Part shown: piece after piece, positions 24,828-33,219 of the stretch | Layout of the letters: the number at the start of each line of letters is the position of its first letter | How positions within the stretch are numbered: position 1 is the stretch's first letter | From: Cyanobium sp. ATX 6F1 | GTDB taxonomy: Bacteria; Cyanobacteriota; Cyanobacteriia; PCC-6307; Cyanobiaceae | Reading direction: 5' to 3' | Length of the DNA stretch: 64,000 nt | Assembly: GCF_024346315.1 (NCBI RefSeq) | Contig: NZ_JAGQCS010000006.1 | Location: forward strand, 1 to 64,000 | Notes under the pieces: model-generated | What the model was told of the DNA's origin: nothing | Databases searched by the model: none | The model's input: the letters and a program-made list of their open reading frames with translations, nothing else | Made by a program: the position numbers and the translations under genes

Positions 24828-25658
24828 ATGACGGATTCCACGCTGCCCTTCCCGCCGTCGCCCACTGAGGGTCCCCCGTTGTGGCTCAGTCCGCCCGAGC
24901 TGGCACTGGACCCCGAGATGCTGGCCACTGAGCTGGCGAAAGAGTTGCTCGGCGATCCGCTCGATGAGCTCGACGCCCTCGATGAGGGCCAGATCGATGT
25001 GGCCGCTGAGTGCGACCTGGGCCTGCAGCTGCTCAAGGGCGACCACGCCGAACGGGTCCAGGGCCTGCGCATCTTCTGCGAACACCGCGACCCGCGCGCG
25101 ATCCAGGTGCTGCTGCCCCTGCTGGAGGCCAGCTGCCCGATCGAGCGCATGAGCGCCGTCTATGCCCTCGGACGCAACCCCGATCCGCTGGCGCTGGCGC
25201 CCCTGCTGGCCCTGCTCCAGAACGACAGCAACGGCTATGTGCGCAAGGCCGTGGCCTGGAGCCTGGGCAACTATCCCGACGCACCGGTGCTGGGGCCGCT
25301 GATCCGTGCCCTGCAGACCGATGTGGCGGCGGTGCGACTCTGGGCCGCCGGCTCCCTGGCGGATGTGGGGGCCACGGGGCTGGCCAAGGCCGATCAGGCG
25401 GCCGGCCAGTTGCTGCTCAGCTTGCGCATTGACAGCGAACCGGTGGTGCGCAGCAACAGTGCCTGGTCGCTGGGGCGGCTCTACGGCGATCTGGTGGAAC
25501 CCAGGCAGAAGGAGCTGGTGGAGGCGATGGTGGCCACCCTGCTGGGCGATGGCGACAACACCGTGCGCGATGAGGCGCGGGTGGCCCTTGAGCAGCTGGA
25601 GGAGCCCCTGGTGCTGGAACGGTTGCAGACCCTGATTGAGGACGGGCTGTTCAGTTGA
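24828..25658 (+). CDS. HEAT-repeat domain protein
   Basis: A 276-residue protein whose residues from about 70 to the end form consecutive HEAT/PBS-lyase-type helical repeats (RIFCEHRDPRAIQVLLPLL, MSAVYALGRNPDPLALAPLLALL, RKAVAWSLGNYPDAPVLGPLIRAL, RLWAAGSLADVG and others). An acidic Leu-rich N-terminal segment precedes them. Similar repeats occur in the phycobilin lyases CpcE/F, but no lyase partner is nearby, so a general protein-binding scaffold is the safer reading. ATG 24828 is the only start after the upstream gene's stop. Confidence 0.82.
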   Translation: MTDSTLPFPPSPTEGPPLWLSPPELALDPEMLATELAKELLGDPLDELDALDEGQIDVAAECDLGLQLLKGDHAERVQGLRIFCEHRDPRAIQVLLPLLEASCPIERMSAVYALGRNPDPLALAPLLALLQNDSNGYVRKAVAWSLGNYPDAPVLGPLIRALQTDVAAVRLWAAGSLADVGATGLAKADQAAGQLLLSLRIDSEPVVRSNSAWSLGRLYGDLVEPRQKELVEAMVATLLGDGDNTVRDEARVALEQLEEPLVLERLQTLIEDGLFS

Positions 25659-25711
25659 GCCCGGGAGCGTTCTGATCCGGCTAGATTTCAGGCCACCTTC
25701 CGGCAATCGGG

Positions 25712-25924
25712 ATGGCCCAGTCCACCATTCGCTTTCGCATCCGGCCCGATGGTCGTGTGGAGGAGTTGGTGCAGGGCGTGCGTGGTGATGGCTGTGAGCA
25801 GCTCACCGAGCGCATTGAGGCTCGGCTCGGCACGGTGCAACAGCGCCGCAGCACCTCCGACGCCTTCCTCACCCAGATCCAGCCGGTCGAGGCCGTCCAG
25901 GCCGCCTCCGCCACCACCCCTTGA
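25712..25924 (+). CDS. DUF2997 family protein
   Basis: A 70-residue protein starting MAQSTIRFRIRPDGRVEELVQGV, the pattern of DUF2997, small proteins conserved in cyanobacteria and encoded next to Ycf35. The middle (GDGCEQLTERIEARLG) is also characteristic. The function is unknown. It lies 12 bp before ycf35 and appears to be the first gene of a four-gene unit with ycf35, a ferredoxin and an aldo/keto reductase. Confidence 0.82.
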   Translation: MAQSTIRFRIRPDGRVEELVQGVRGDGCEQLTERIEARLGTVQQRRSTSDAFLTQIQPVEAVQAASATTP

Positions 25925-25936
25925 TCCTGTCGTCTG

Positions 25937-26329
25937 ATGTCGCATTTCAGCACCGTCAAGACCGAGCTCCGTGATCGCCAGGCGCTGGTGGAGGCCCTCC
26001 GGGACCTCGGCCACGACCCCAGCGAAGGCCAGCGGCCCGTGCGCGGCTACCGCGGCCAGACGGTGCTCGCCGATCTGACCCTTCCCCAGGGCGAGGGCGG
26101 TGACATCGGCTTCCGTTGGAACGACGTCAGCGGCAGTTTTGAGCTGGTCACCGATCTCGATCTCTGGAAGCAGCAGGTGCCCGTGGAGCGCTTCCTGGCC
26201 CAGCTCACCCAGCGCTATGCCCTGCGCTCAATCCTGGCCGCCTCCACCCAGGAGGGCTTTCAGGTGAGTGAGCAGACCCAGCACACCGACGGCAGCATCG
26301 AGTTGGTGGTCACCCGCTGGGACGGCTGA
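25937..26329 (+). CDS. ycf35: Ycf35 (DUF1257) protein
   Basis: A 130-residue protein starting MSHFSTVKTELRDRQALVEAL, the conserved start of the Ycf35/DUF1257 family found in cyanobacteria and red-lineage plastids. Further conserved segments are GYRGQTVLADL, the IGFRWN block, and QLTQRYA. No biochemical role is established. It lies 5 bp before the ferredoxin gene, consistent with co-translation. Confidence 0.9.
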   Translation: MSHFSTVKTELRDRQALVEALRDLGHDPSEGQRPVRGYRGQTVLADLTLPQGEGGDIGFRWNDVSGSFELVTDLDLWKQQVPVERFLAQLTQRYALRSILAASTQEGFQVSEQTQHTDGSIELVVTRWDG

Positions 26330-26334
26330 GCCAA

Positions 26335-26733
26335 GTGTCCGATCCCGCCCTGGCCTTCTCGGCGGCGGCCGCACCAACCGTTGAACCCACCGGGCGTGAA
26401 CCCCTGCTCGGAGGCGCCCTGCGTCAGAAGGCGGTCTGGGTGGATGAGGCGGTCTGCATCGGCTGCCGCTACTGCGCTCACGTGGCCTGCAACACCTTCA
26501 TGGTTGAGCCCGACTGGGGCCGCTCCCGGGCCCTGCGCCAGGATGGGGACAGCACCGAGACGATCCAGGAAGCGATTGAAACCTGCCCGGTGGACTGCAT
26601 CCATTGGGTGGCCTATGAGGAACTCGATGGCCTCAACGAGGGCCTGCGCTGCCAGGAACTCCAGCCCTTGGGACTCCCCGCTCCCGCCCGTTTCAAGCGC
26701 GCCCTGCCCCGTTCCCACGCGGCGCGGCCATGA
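26335..26733 (+). CDS. Single-cluster 4Fe-4S ferredoxin
   Basis: A 132-residue protein with GTG start 26335. A cluster motif C41-x2-C44-x2-C47 plus Cys84-Pro would bind one [4Fe-4S] cluster; additional Cys52 and Cys88 are present. The surrounding residues (VDEAVCIGCRYCAHVACNTF and IETCPVDCIHWV) are typical of cyanobacterial DnaJ-like-free ferredoxins of this type. Disordered N- and C-terminal extensions flank the domain. The stop overlaps the reductase start (ATGA), suggesting that the two products work together. Confidence 0.9.
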   Translation: MSDPALAFSAAAAPTVEPTGREPLLGGALRQKAVWVDEAVCIGCRYCAHVACNTFMVEPDWGRSRALRQDGDSTETIQEAIETCPVDCIHWVAYEELDGLNEGLRCQELQPLGLPAPARFKRALPRSHAARP

Positions 26734-27944
26734 GCCTCGTGCCAGGGATGCCCACCCGGCGCTTCGGCCGCACGGAACTGGCGATGCCCGTGCTCTCGCT
26801 CGGGGGCATGCGCTTCCAGCAAAGCTGGAGCGATCTCCCCGGCGAGGCGATCAGCGCCGAGAGCCAGGCGAACCTGCGGGCCACCCTCGAGAAGGCCGTG
26901 GCCAGTGGTTTCCACCACATCGAAACCGCGCGCGGCTACGGCAGTTCCGAGCGCCAGCTCGGCACGCTGCTGCCCGAGCTTCCCGATCCGCGCCGCATCC
27001 TGCAGAGCAAGGTGTCACCCCAGGCGGATGCGGCCGCCTTCGAGGCGGAATTGACGCTCAGCTTCGAGCGGCTGGGGGTGGAGCGGCTTGATCTGCTCAC
27101 CCTCCATGGCCTCAACCTGCCGGAACACCTGGAGCAGAGCCTGCGCCCGGGCGGCTGCCTGGAGGTGGTGCGCCGCTGGCAGGAGCGGGGCCGCATCGGC
27201 CATGTGGGCTTCTCCACCCACGCCCCCTTGGCCCTGATCCTGGAGGCGATCGCCACCGACGCCTTCGATTACATCAATCTCCATTGGTACTTCATCCGCC
27301 AGGACAACCGCCCGGCGATCGAAGCCGCCGGCGCCCACGACATGGGTGTGTTCGTGATCAGCCCCACCGACAAGGGCGGCCACCTGCACACCCCTTCCGA
27401 GCGATTGCTGGAGCTTTGCTCCCCCCTGCATCCGATCGTCTTCAACGACCTGTTCTGCCTGGCCGCCGAAGGCATCGACACGATCAGCGTCGGGGCCGCA
27501 GGTCCGGAGGATCTCGATCGCCATCTGGAGGCGGTGGCCCTGTTGCCTCGCGCGGCCGAGCTGCTGCCGCCGATCCTTGAGCGGCTCGAGCGGGCCCGTC
27601 AGCAGGCCCTGGGAACTGACTGGCTGGCCAGCTGGGAGCAGGGATTGCCCGCCTGGAACCACACCCCGGGCGACATCAACCTGCCGGCGCTGCTCTGGAT
27701 GCACAACCTCCTGGAGGCCTGGGATCTGGAGGGTTTCGTGCGTGCCCGCTACGGCCTGCTGGGCCACGGCGGCCACTGGTTCCCCGGCGCCAATGCCGAT
27801 GCCCTCGATGGCGAGGTGAGCGAAGCCCAGTTGCTGGCGGTGCTGGGCGGCAGCCCCTGGGCCGAGCGGATCCCACCCCTGCTCAGGCGCCTGCGTGCGC
27901 GGGTGGGTGGGCAGGCGGTGCAGCGCCTGATGGCCAGCGACTGA
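26730..27944 (+). CDS. Aldo/keto reductase
   Basis: A 404-residue protein. The AKR barrel occupies residues 8 to about 260 with MPTRRFGRTELAMPVLSLGGMRF, the substrate/cofactor segment ETARGYGSSE, ERLDLLTLHGLN and HVGFSTHAPL. A C-terminal helical domain follows (TPGDINLPALLWMHNLLEAWDLEGF..), resembling the Fe-S tail of bacterial AKRs of this type but lacking the CxxCxxC cysteines. The gene overlaps the upstream ferredoxin by 4 bp. The substrate is unknown. Convergent with rsmG. Confidence 0.88.
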   Translation: MSLVPGMPTRRFGRTELAMPVLSLGGMRFQQSWSDLPGEAISAESQANLRATLEKAVASGFHHIETARGYGSSERQLGTLLPELPDPRRILQSKVSPQADAAAFEAELTLSFERLGVERLDLLTLHGLNLPEHLEQSLRPGGCLEVVRRWQERGRIGHVGFSTHAPLALILEAIATDAFDYINLHWYFIRQDNRPAIEAAGAHDMGVFVISPTDKGGHLHTPSERLLELCSPLHPIVFNDLFCLAAEGIDTISVGAAGPEDLDRHLEAVALLPRAAELLPPILERLERARQQALGTDWLASWEQGLPAWNHTPGDINLPALLWMHNLLEAWDLEGFVRARYGLLGHGGHWFPGANADALDGEVSEAQLLAVLGGSPWAERIPPLLRRLRARVGGQAVQRLMASD

Positions 27945-27959
27945 TCGCCTCAGGCGATC
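27943..27959. terminator. Symmetrical hairpin between convergent genes
   Basis: A perfect 7-bp inverted repeat GATCGCC-TCA-GGCGATC covers both the reductase stop and the rsmG stop. It has no T-run on either side, so it is at best a weak or Rho-assisted bidirectional terminator. Confidence 0.35.
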
Positions 27960-28714
27960 GATCCCAGCGGTTGCTTGGCGGGCACCCCCACCGGGCGGGG
28001 GTAGAGGCGCGGGCAGGGACCCGTGGCCACCAGGGTGAGGGCATGGCGCACGCCGCGCTCCCCCGGCAGATCCCGCCGCTCCAGCCGCTCCAGCCGGCCA
28101 CTCAGCGGCACCAGGGCCCGATCCAGCGCCTCGGCGTCGCCGTCGCTCCACTGGCCCCGGTAGAGCAGCGCCTGTCCCTGGGGCCGCAGCAGGGGGAGCA
28201 GGTATTCGGCCACCACCGGGGCGGTGGCCACCGCCCGGGCCATGGCCAGGTCGAAGTGGCCCCGGCAGGCCCGTTCCTGGCCCGTGCGCTCCACCCGCTC
28301 GCAGCGCAGGGTCACCCGCTCCGCCAGCCCCAGGGCGGCGGCCATGGCCCGCACCGCCTCGGTCTTGCGCCCGACCGAATCCACCAGGGTGAGGCGGGCC
28401 CTGGGCAGGGCGATCGCCACCGCCAGGCCGGGGAAGCCGCCGCCGGTGCCCACGTCGATGCAATCGGGTGCCGCCTTGGGGTTACCCAGCAGCTCCTGGA
28501 GCGGCCAGAGGCTATCGAACACCTGGGAAATCCAGTAATCGTCGCCCTCCACCAGGCGGGTGAGGTTGAGGCGGCCATTCCAGTCGCGCAGCTGCTGTTG
28601 CAGGCGCTCCAACAGGTCCAGTTGCTGCGCATCCGGGGTCCAGCCCAGGGCCTGCCAGAGCCCAGCGGCGGGCTCGCTGGCGCCAGGGAAGGCGGTACCG
28701 GATTCGGCGGGCAT
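27950..28714 (-). CDS. rsmG: 16S rRNA (guanine-527-N7)-methyltransferase RsmG
   Basis: A 254-residue SAM methyltransferase with [21 protein letters not shown], the SAM site [18 protein letters not shown], the [11 protein letters not shown] acidic loop and ARAVA. It N7-methylates G527 of 16S rRNA. The N-terminus is about 20 residues longer than usual. Its ATG 28714 lies 57 bp from the divergent J-domain gene, so the two promoters must share that gap. Confidence 0.94.
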   Translation of the reverse strand: MPAESGTAFPGASEPAAGLWQALGWTPDAQQLDLLERLQQQLRDWNGRLNLTRLVEGDDYWISQVFDSLWPLQELLGNPKAAPDCIDVGTGGGFPGLAVAIALPRARLTLVDSVGRKTEAVRAMAAALGLAERVTLRCERVERTGQERACRGHFDLAMARAVATAPVVAEYLLPLLRPQGQALLYRGQWSDGDAEALDRALVPLSGRLERLERRDLPGERGVRHALTLVATGPCPRLYPRPVGVPAKQPLGSIA

Positions 28715-28771
28715 CCGCTCGGACGGGGACGGTCGTTCTCTCTAGGATCCCGCACACCCGGTCGTTCGCTG

Positions 28772-29350
28772 GTGGCTGGCGGAGAACCCACGCGACAGAC
28801 CCACTACGAGCTGCTGCAGCTGCCGCCGAGCGCCACGGTGGAGGAGCTGCGGCGGGCCTTCCGCAGCCTGAGCAAGCGCTACCACCCCGACACCACCAGC
28901 CTGCCCGCCGCCGAGGCCAATGAGCGCTTCCGTCTGTTGCAGGAGGCCTACACCACCCTCAGCGATCCGGCCCGGCGTGAGGCCTACGACGGCCTCCTGC
29001 GTCCCCCTGCCCCGCCAAGGCCCGTGCCGGTGCCGCGCCGCGGTGAACCGAGGCTTCGGCCCGTCCGCAGGGATTTCTCCAGTGGCGAGTGGTTTGCCCT
29101 GCTGCTGCTCGGCTTGGCCCTCTCGGCCAGCCTGGTGCTGGGGGTGGGGATGGCCTGGGTGCAGGGTACGGAACTGGTGCGTCAACCCAGCTGGTGGGGG
29201 GAAGCGGCGGCGGCGAATCTGAGGCTGATTCCGGCGCCGCCAGGGGCCGCTGCGGTGCAGGATGGATCCCAGCCAGGCGTGAGCGCCGGGAATGCCGACA
29301 CTCCCCACCCCCCAGACGCCTCTCTACAAGCACCCGCTGCCGGCGCTTGA
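28772..29350 (+). CDS. J-domain membrane protein
   Basis: A 192-residue protein. The J domain occupies residues 11-72 with the HPD motif at 38-40 (SKRYHPDTTS) and ends in FRLLQEAYTTLSDPARREAYD. A basic Pro-rich linker and one transmembrane segment near residues 108-128 (FALLLLGLALSASLVLGVGMAWV) follow, then a hydrophilic Pro/Ala tail. It should recruit DnaK to a membrane. The start is taken as GTG 28772, since no ATG precedes the J domain in frame. It overlaps the DUF3143 gene by 59 bp. Confidence 0.85.
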   Translation: MAGGEPTRQTHYELLQLPPSATVEELRRAFRSLSKRYHPDTTSLPAAEANERFRLLQEAYTTLSDPARREAYDGLLRPPAPPRPVPVPRRGEPRLRPVRRDFSSGEWFALLLLGLALSASLVLGVGMAWVQGTELVRQPSWWGEAAAANLRLIPAPPGAAAVQDGSQPGVSAGNADTPHPPDASLQAPAAGA

Positions 29351-29558
29351 GAGCTGGCTGCGTGGGTTGGGGGGCAGCCAGCAGCGCCAGAACCCCTGCC
29401 TCTGGGATCTGCACCAGCCCCAGTGGAGCGCCCTGATCGAGCTGGAGGTGGAGGCGTTCACCGTGCGCTGGCAGCACCAGGGTCAGATCAGCGAGCGCCG
29501 GTTTCCCTACGGGCTCTCGCGGGCCGATGCCGAAGCGGCGATCCTGGCCGGGCCCTAG
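29292..29558 (+). CDS. DUF3143 domain protein
   Basis: An 88-residue protein with the cyanobacterial DUF3143 pattern: PLYKHPLPALESWLRGLG, QNPCLWDL..PQWSALIELEVEAFTVRW and a C-terminal FPYGLSRADAEAAILAG. The function is unknown. The start at 29292 overlaps the end of the J-domain gene in another frame, so the two are likely co-transcribed. Convergent with bioA (6-bp gap). Confidence 0.85.
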   Translation: MPTLPTPQTPLYKHPLPALESWLRGLGGSQQRQNPCLWDLHQPQWSALIELEVEAFTVRWQHQGQISERRFPYGLSRADAEAAILAGP

Positions 29559-29564
29559 CGCTCG

Positions 29565-30860
29565 CTAGAGAGCCTCCAGGGCCCGGCTGATGGCGCCATA
29601 GCACTGCTCCAGCTGGGTGTCATCGAGGCAGAGGGGCGGCAGCAGGTAGATCACCTGGCCCAGGGGCCTGAGAAACACCCCCTCGGCCAGGGCCCGGCGC
29701 TGCACGATCCGACCGGCGGGATTGAAGTAGCCGGGCTTCTCCAACACCAGATCGATGGCGGCGATCGTGCCGATCAGGCGCGGAAAACGCAGCTTGGGAT
29801 GCTGCGCCAGGACCTCCAGGTGGGGCCGGTGACGGGCCTCGAAGCGCTCGTAGCGCCCAGGGTTCGCCTCCAGCAGCGTCAGGCTGGCCAGGGCGGCGGC
29901 ACAGCCAAGGGGATTGGCGGTGAAGCTGTGGCCGTGCAGGAAGGTGCGCTCGCTGGCGCCGATGAAGCCCGCATGCAGGGCCTCGCGGGCCAGGGTCACC
30001 CCCATGGGCAGGAAGCCTCCGGTCAGCCCCTTGGAGAGGGCGATCAGGTCGGGGGTCAGGCCGGCCCGCTGGCAGGCGAACAGGGCGCCGGTGCGCCCGA
30101 AGCCCGTGAGCACCTCATCGGCGATCAGCAGGGCGCCGGCGGCGCGCACCCGCCGCTCCACCTCGCGCAGGAAGCCCTCGCGCACCATGGCCATGCCGGC
30201 GGCCCCCTGCACCAGGGGCTCCAGGATCACCGCCGCGGTGGGGGTCTCCAGCAACTGCTCCAGCCTCTCGAGGGCCAGACGCTCGCGGGGCTCCACCCCT
30301 TCATCCCCCCACCAGGTGGCGGGCCAGGGGGCGCGGGCCACCTCGAACAGCAGCTCATCGAAGGGGGCCGTGAACGGGGATCGGGCCCCCAGGGCCATCG
30401 CCCCCATGGTGTCGCCGTGATAAGCCCCCTCGAAGGCAATCAGTTGGCGCCTGGGCTCCCCCCGGTTGCGCCACCACTGCCAGGCGATCTTGAGGGCGAC
30501 CTCCACGGCGGTGGAGCCGTTGTCGGAGAAGAACAGGCGCTCCAGGCCGCTGCGGGCGCTGAGGGCGTCCGCCAGCTGCTCGGCGGGGGGGTGGCTGAAG
30601 TTGGCGAAGATCACCTGCTCCAGCTCCGTGGCCTGGGCCGCCACGGCCGCGGCGATTGACGGTTCGGCGTGGCCGTGCAGGGTCACCCACCAGCTGCTGA
30701 TGGCGTCGATCAGCTGGCGGCCGTCGTCGAGCTCCAGCAGGGCGCCCCGGCCGCGCACCGCCCGCAGGGGTGGATCGGCGCTGGCCACCTGGGTGGTGGG
30801 GTGCCAGAGGTGGGGATGCCAGCGCTGGGGGGGCAAGGCTGGGCTGGGTTCTACTCGCAC
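29565..30860 (-). CDS. bioA: Adenosylmethionine-8-amino-7-oxononanoate aminotransferase
   Basis: A 431-residue class-III PLP aminotransferase converting KAPA to DAPA with SAM as amino donor. Motifs are HLWHPTTQV, ISSWWVTLHGHAEP, FFSDNGSTAVEVALK, YHGDTMGAM, DEVLTGFGRTG and the PLP lysine Lys277 in LSKGLTGG. The start is GTG 30860, inside the last codons of the small membrane-protein gene upstream (10-bp overlap); the frame continues upstream only as shadow sequence. Last gene of the biotin operon. Confidence 0.95.
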   Translation of the reverse strand: MRVEPSPALPPQRWHPHLWHPTTQVASADPPLRAVRGRGALLELDDGRQLIDAISSWWVTLHGHAEPSIAAAVAAQATELEQVIFANFSHPPAEQLADALSARSGLERLFFSDNGSTAVEVALKIAWQWWRNRGEPRRQLIAFEGAYHGDTMGAMALGARSPFTAPFDELLFEVARAPWPATWWGDEGVEPRERLALERLEQLLETPTAAVILEPLVQGAAGMAMVREGFLREVERRVRAAGALLIADEVLTGFGRTGALFACQRAGLTPDLIALSKGLTGGFLPMGVTLAREALHAGFIGASERTFLHGHSFTANPLGCAAALASLTLLEANPGRYERFEARHRPHLEVLAQHPKLRFPRLIGTIAAIDLVLEKPGYFNPAGRIVQRRALAEGVFLRPLGQVIYLLPPLCLDDTQLEQCYGAISRALEAL

Positions 30861-31006
30861 ACCTTCGAGCGCTGTTCGTTGGCGGCGGCCAGGGGGCCGC
30901 AGCTGAACCAGCGGTAGACCCCGACCTCGATGTCGGTGAACAGCACCAGGATGCCGGCGCACAGAGCGAACAGGGCCCCCGTCACCAGCAGGTGGGTCTT
31001 GCTCAT
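30851..31006 (-). CDS. 51-residue membrane protein embedded in the biotin operon
   Basis: A small ORF from ATG 31006 to TAG at 30851-30853. It overlaps the bioD stop by ATGA at its start and the bioA GTG by 10 bp at its end, so all three genes are translationally linked. One hydrophobic helix spans residues 6-23; the C-terminal half contains an acidic TDIEVGVYRWF segment and two cysteines (Cys36, Cys50), with a third Cys16 in the helix. I recognise no family. The exact fit between the two overlaps supports a real gene. Confidence 0.72.
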   Translation of the reverse strand: MSKTHLLVTGALFALCAGILVLFTDIEVGVYRWFSCGPLAAANEQRSKVCE

Positions 31007-31656
31007 GGGCGCAGGTTAGGGCCCAGCTGCAGGTGCTGGCCCAGTCCGCTGAGCTGCCATTGCGCCTCCAGGGTCTCCCGATCGAGACGCTCAAGGGTGG
31101 GCAGCTGGGCCAGCACCGGCACCCCCGCCAGGGCGTTCAAGGTGGATGCGTTGTTGGGGTGGGGCGGCCCGTTGAGCACGATCCCGAGCAGGGAAAGGCC
31201 CCTCTGGCGCAGGGCCTCCACCGACAGCAGGGTGTGGTTCAAGGTGCCCAGGCCGCTGCGGGCCACCAGCAGCACCGGCAGGTTCCAGAGGCGCAGCTGA
31301 TCGATCTGCAGCCAGTCGAGCCGCAGGGGCACCAGCAGCCCTCCGGCCGTCTCCACCACCAGCGGGCCGCTCACCGCCGGCAGCGCCAGCCGGGTCTCCT
31401 CAATGCGCAGCACCTCCTGCTGCGCCGCCCAGTGGGGCGACACCGGGGCCGCCAGCCGGTAGGCCTCCGGCAGCACCCGATCAGAAGGCAGCTCCAGCAG
31501 CTCCCGCACCCGGTCGCTGTCGCCGCCGCCCTCCAGGCCGCATTGCACGGGTTTCCAGTAGGTGGCCCCCAGCCCCTGCACCAGCAGGGCACTGACCACG
31601 GTCTTGCCCACGTCGGTGTCGGTGCCGCAGACCACCAGCCGCAGGGCTTCTGTCAT
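31003..31656 (-). CDS. bioD: Dethiobiotin synthetase
   Basis: A 217-residue ATP-dependent carboxylase that closes the ureido ring of dethiobiotin. The P-loop GTDTDVGKT occupies residues 11-19; YWKPVQCG and the ETAGGLLVPL motif (VVETAGGLLVPLR) complete the active site, and GIVLNGP is typical. ATG 31656 overlaps the bioC stop by 4 bp. Confidence 0.94.
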   Translation of the reverse strand: MTEALRLVVCGTDTDVGKTVVSALLVQGLGATYWKPVQCGLEGGGDSDRVRELLELPSDRVLPEAYRLAAPVSPHWAAQQEVLRIEETRLALPAVSGPLVVETAGGLLVPLRLDWLQIDQLRLWNLPVLLVARSGLGTLNHTLLSVEALRQRGLSLLGIVLNGPPHPNNASTLNALAGVPVLAQLPTLERLDRETLEAQWQLSGLGQHLQLGPNLRP

Positions 31657-32492
31657 GGCCGCCGCCTGGGCTTTTGACCCACCAGGATCTGCAGCTCCCA
31701 GCTCAGGACCTTCACGGCTCCCTGGGCGGGCCAGTGGGCCTCCAGGGCCCGCAACTCCCCTGCCGACAGGGGCCTCACGCGGCTGGCGCTGGCCCCGAGC
31801 CCCTTGAGCTCGCGCAGCAAGGCCAAGGCGCTGGGGGCTGTGCGGCTGAACGGCAGCCTCCGCTCCACCCGCAGCTCCAGCCAGGTGCTGCAGGTCGCTT
31901 GCAACGCTTGGGCCTCGGGCAGGGGCAGGGCGCTGCAGGGCACATGTGCCGCCTGGGCCGCCTGCTGCCATTGGCGAAAACTGCCCTGGGTGGGCACCGC
32001 CAGCACCAGCCAGCCTCCGGGCTGGAGCGCCCGGCACCACTGCTCCAGTTGGGCCAGGGGCTGCTCCAGCCAGTGAAGGGCGAAGCTGGAGGCCAGCAGG
32101 GCCGCGCCCTCCAGCTCATCCGGCAGCCCCCCGTTGAGATCCCAGAGCAGGGAGGGAGCTGGTGGGGAGCCGTCGGCTCCAGGACAAGCGGAGCGCTCCC
32201 CCTGGCGCAGCAGCTCGGCGCAGTGGTCGAGGCGCAGCATGGTGAGTTCAGGCCGCTGGGCCTCCAGGGCCCGCGCCAGCAGGCCACTGCCCGCCCCCAG
32301 ATCAGCTGCGGGCCCTTGCGGCAGGGGCAGGTCGCGGCTGAGGTGGCCCAGGCGCCAGGCCACGGCCCGCTGCAGGTGCGCCAGCTGCTCGTAGCGGCCG
32401 GCGCTGCGGGCGAAGCGCCGGCGCACCTCCAGTGGGAACGGTTCCGTTGGCTGTGGGGGGCTGCCGCCGGGCTTTGTGAGCAGATCAACCAT
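31653..32492 (-). CDS. bioC: Malonyl-ACP O-methyltransferase BioC
   Basis: A 279-residue SAM methyltransferase. The N-terminal VRRRFARSAGRYEQLAHLQRAVA is the typical BioC start (F.r.a..Y...a..Q); motif I is DLGAGSGLLARAL, followed by LRLDHCAELL and LLASSFALHWLEQP. BioC methylates malonyl-ACP so that pimelate can be built on the fatty-acid machinery. Position between the esterase and bioD supports this over other methyltransferases. Confidence 0.88.
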   Translation of the reverse strand: MVDLLTKPGGSPPQPTEPFPLEVRRRFARSAGRYEQLAHLQRAVAWRLGHLSRDLPLPQGPAADLGAGSGLLARALEAQRPELTMLRLDHCAELLRQGERSACPGADGSPPAPSLLWDLNGGLPDELEGAALLASSFALHWLEQPLAQLEQWCRALQPGGWLVLAVPTQGSFRQWQQAAQAAHVPCSALPLPEAQALQATCSTWLELRVERRLPFSRTAPSALALLRELKGLGASASRVRPLSAGELRALEAHWPAQGAVKVLSWELQILVGQKPRRRP

Positions 32493-33219
32493 GGCCGCTG
32501 ACTTCCGCGGAAAGCGCCGCTTCCAGCCAGTTCAGCACTGGAGTGAGCAGATCGGCCCGCAGCAGGCTGTGGCCGGCACCCGCCAGGGTCCAGTGGCTGG
32601 CCCTGGGGAGGGCTTCCACCAGCAGGCGACGGCTCTCAGGGGCCACGATCCGGTCGTCGCCCGCCTCCACCACCAGCACCGCTGCGCTGGCTGGAAACGC
32701 TTCCGGCAGCGCGGTGAGGCGGCCGAGCAGGTCGAGGTCAGCGAGCAGGCGACCCTGGCCGGCGGGGGGCACCCCCTCCTCCCGGGGCCCTGCTGGCAGC
32801 AATTCCTCGGGGTCGGGGGCGGCGGCCTGGGCCAGGAAGTCTTTGAGTAAGCCATCGCTGTCGCCGTTGCTCAGGCGATTGGCCATGGCCTCCAGGGCCA
32901 GTTGTCCGCGGCGCCCGGGGGCTCCTGGGGGCACGAAGCGCCCAAAGCTGGCCAGCAGCACCACCGCCTCGGCCGCGGCCAGCACGGCACCGGGAACCAG
33001 GTGAATCCCCATGGAATGGACCAGCAGGGCGCGGCGTCCCGTGCCCGACCACTGCGGCTCCAGCTGCACTTGATGGCCGTAGCCCCGCTCCCCCCAACCC
33101 AGGCTCCAACCACGCCGGGCGGCGGCCGCCCCCCAGGGGGCCCAGGCCCGGTGGTCGCCCCCCCAGCCGTGCATCGCCAGCAGCTGCACACCCCCAGCCG
33201 CCGGATCGCTCAGCGCCAT
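32485..33219 (-). CDS. Pimeloyl-ACP methyl ester esterase (BioK/BioH-type)
   Basis: A 244-residue alpha/beta hydrolase. It has an oxyanion segment MHGWGGDHRAW, nucleophile Ser69 in VHSMG (a G-x-S-x-G variant lacking the first Gly), an acid in GDDRIVAP (Asp188/189) and His217 in GAGHSLL. Immediate overlap with bioC (8 bp) and bioF (10 bp) makes it the gatekeeper esterase that removes the BioC methyl group. Marine Synechococcus uses BioK for this step; whether this one is BioK or another type needs alignment, so no symbol is given. Confidence 0.8.
   Translation of the reverse strand: MALSDPAAGGVQLLAMHGWGGDHRAWAPWGAAAARRGWSLGWGERGYGHQVQLEPQWSGTGRRALLVHSMGIHLVPGAVLAAAEAVVLLASFGRFVPPGAPGRRGQLALEAMANRLSNGDSDGLLKDFLAQAAAPDPEELLPAGPREEGVPPAGQGRLLADLDLLGRLTALPEAFPASAAVLVVEAGDDRIVAPESRRLLVEALPRASHWTLAGAGHSLLRADLLTPVLNWLEAALSAEVSGHG

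Noticed and set aside
24828-25658. The HEAT-repeat protein as a CpcE/CpcF-type phycobilin lyase
   Set aside because: The repeats are generic, it is a single gene without its usual partner, and no phycobiliprotein gene is adjacent.
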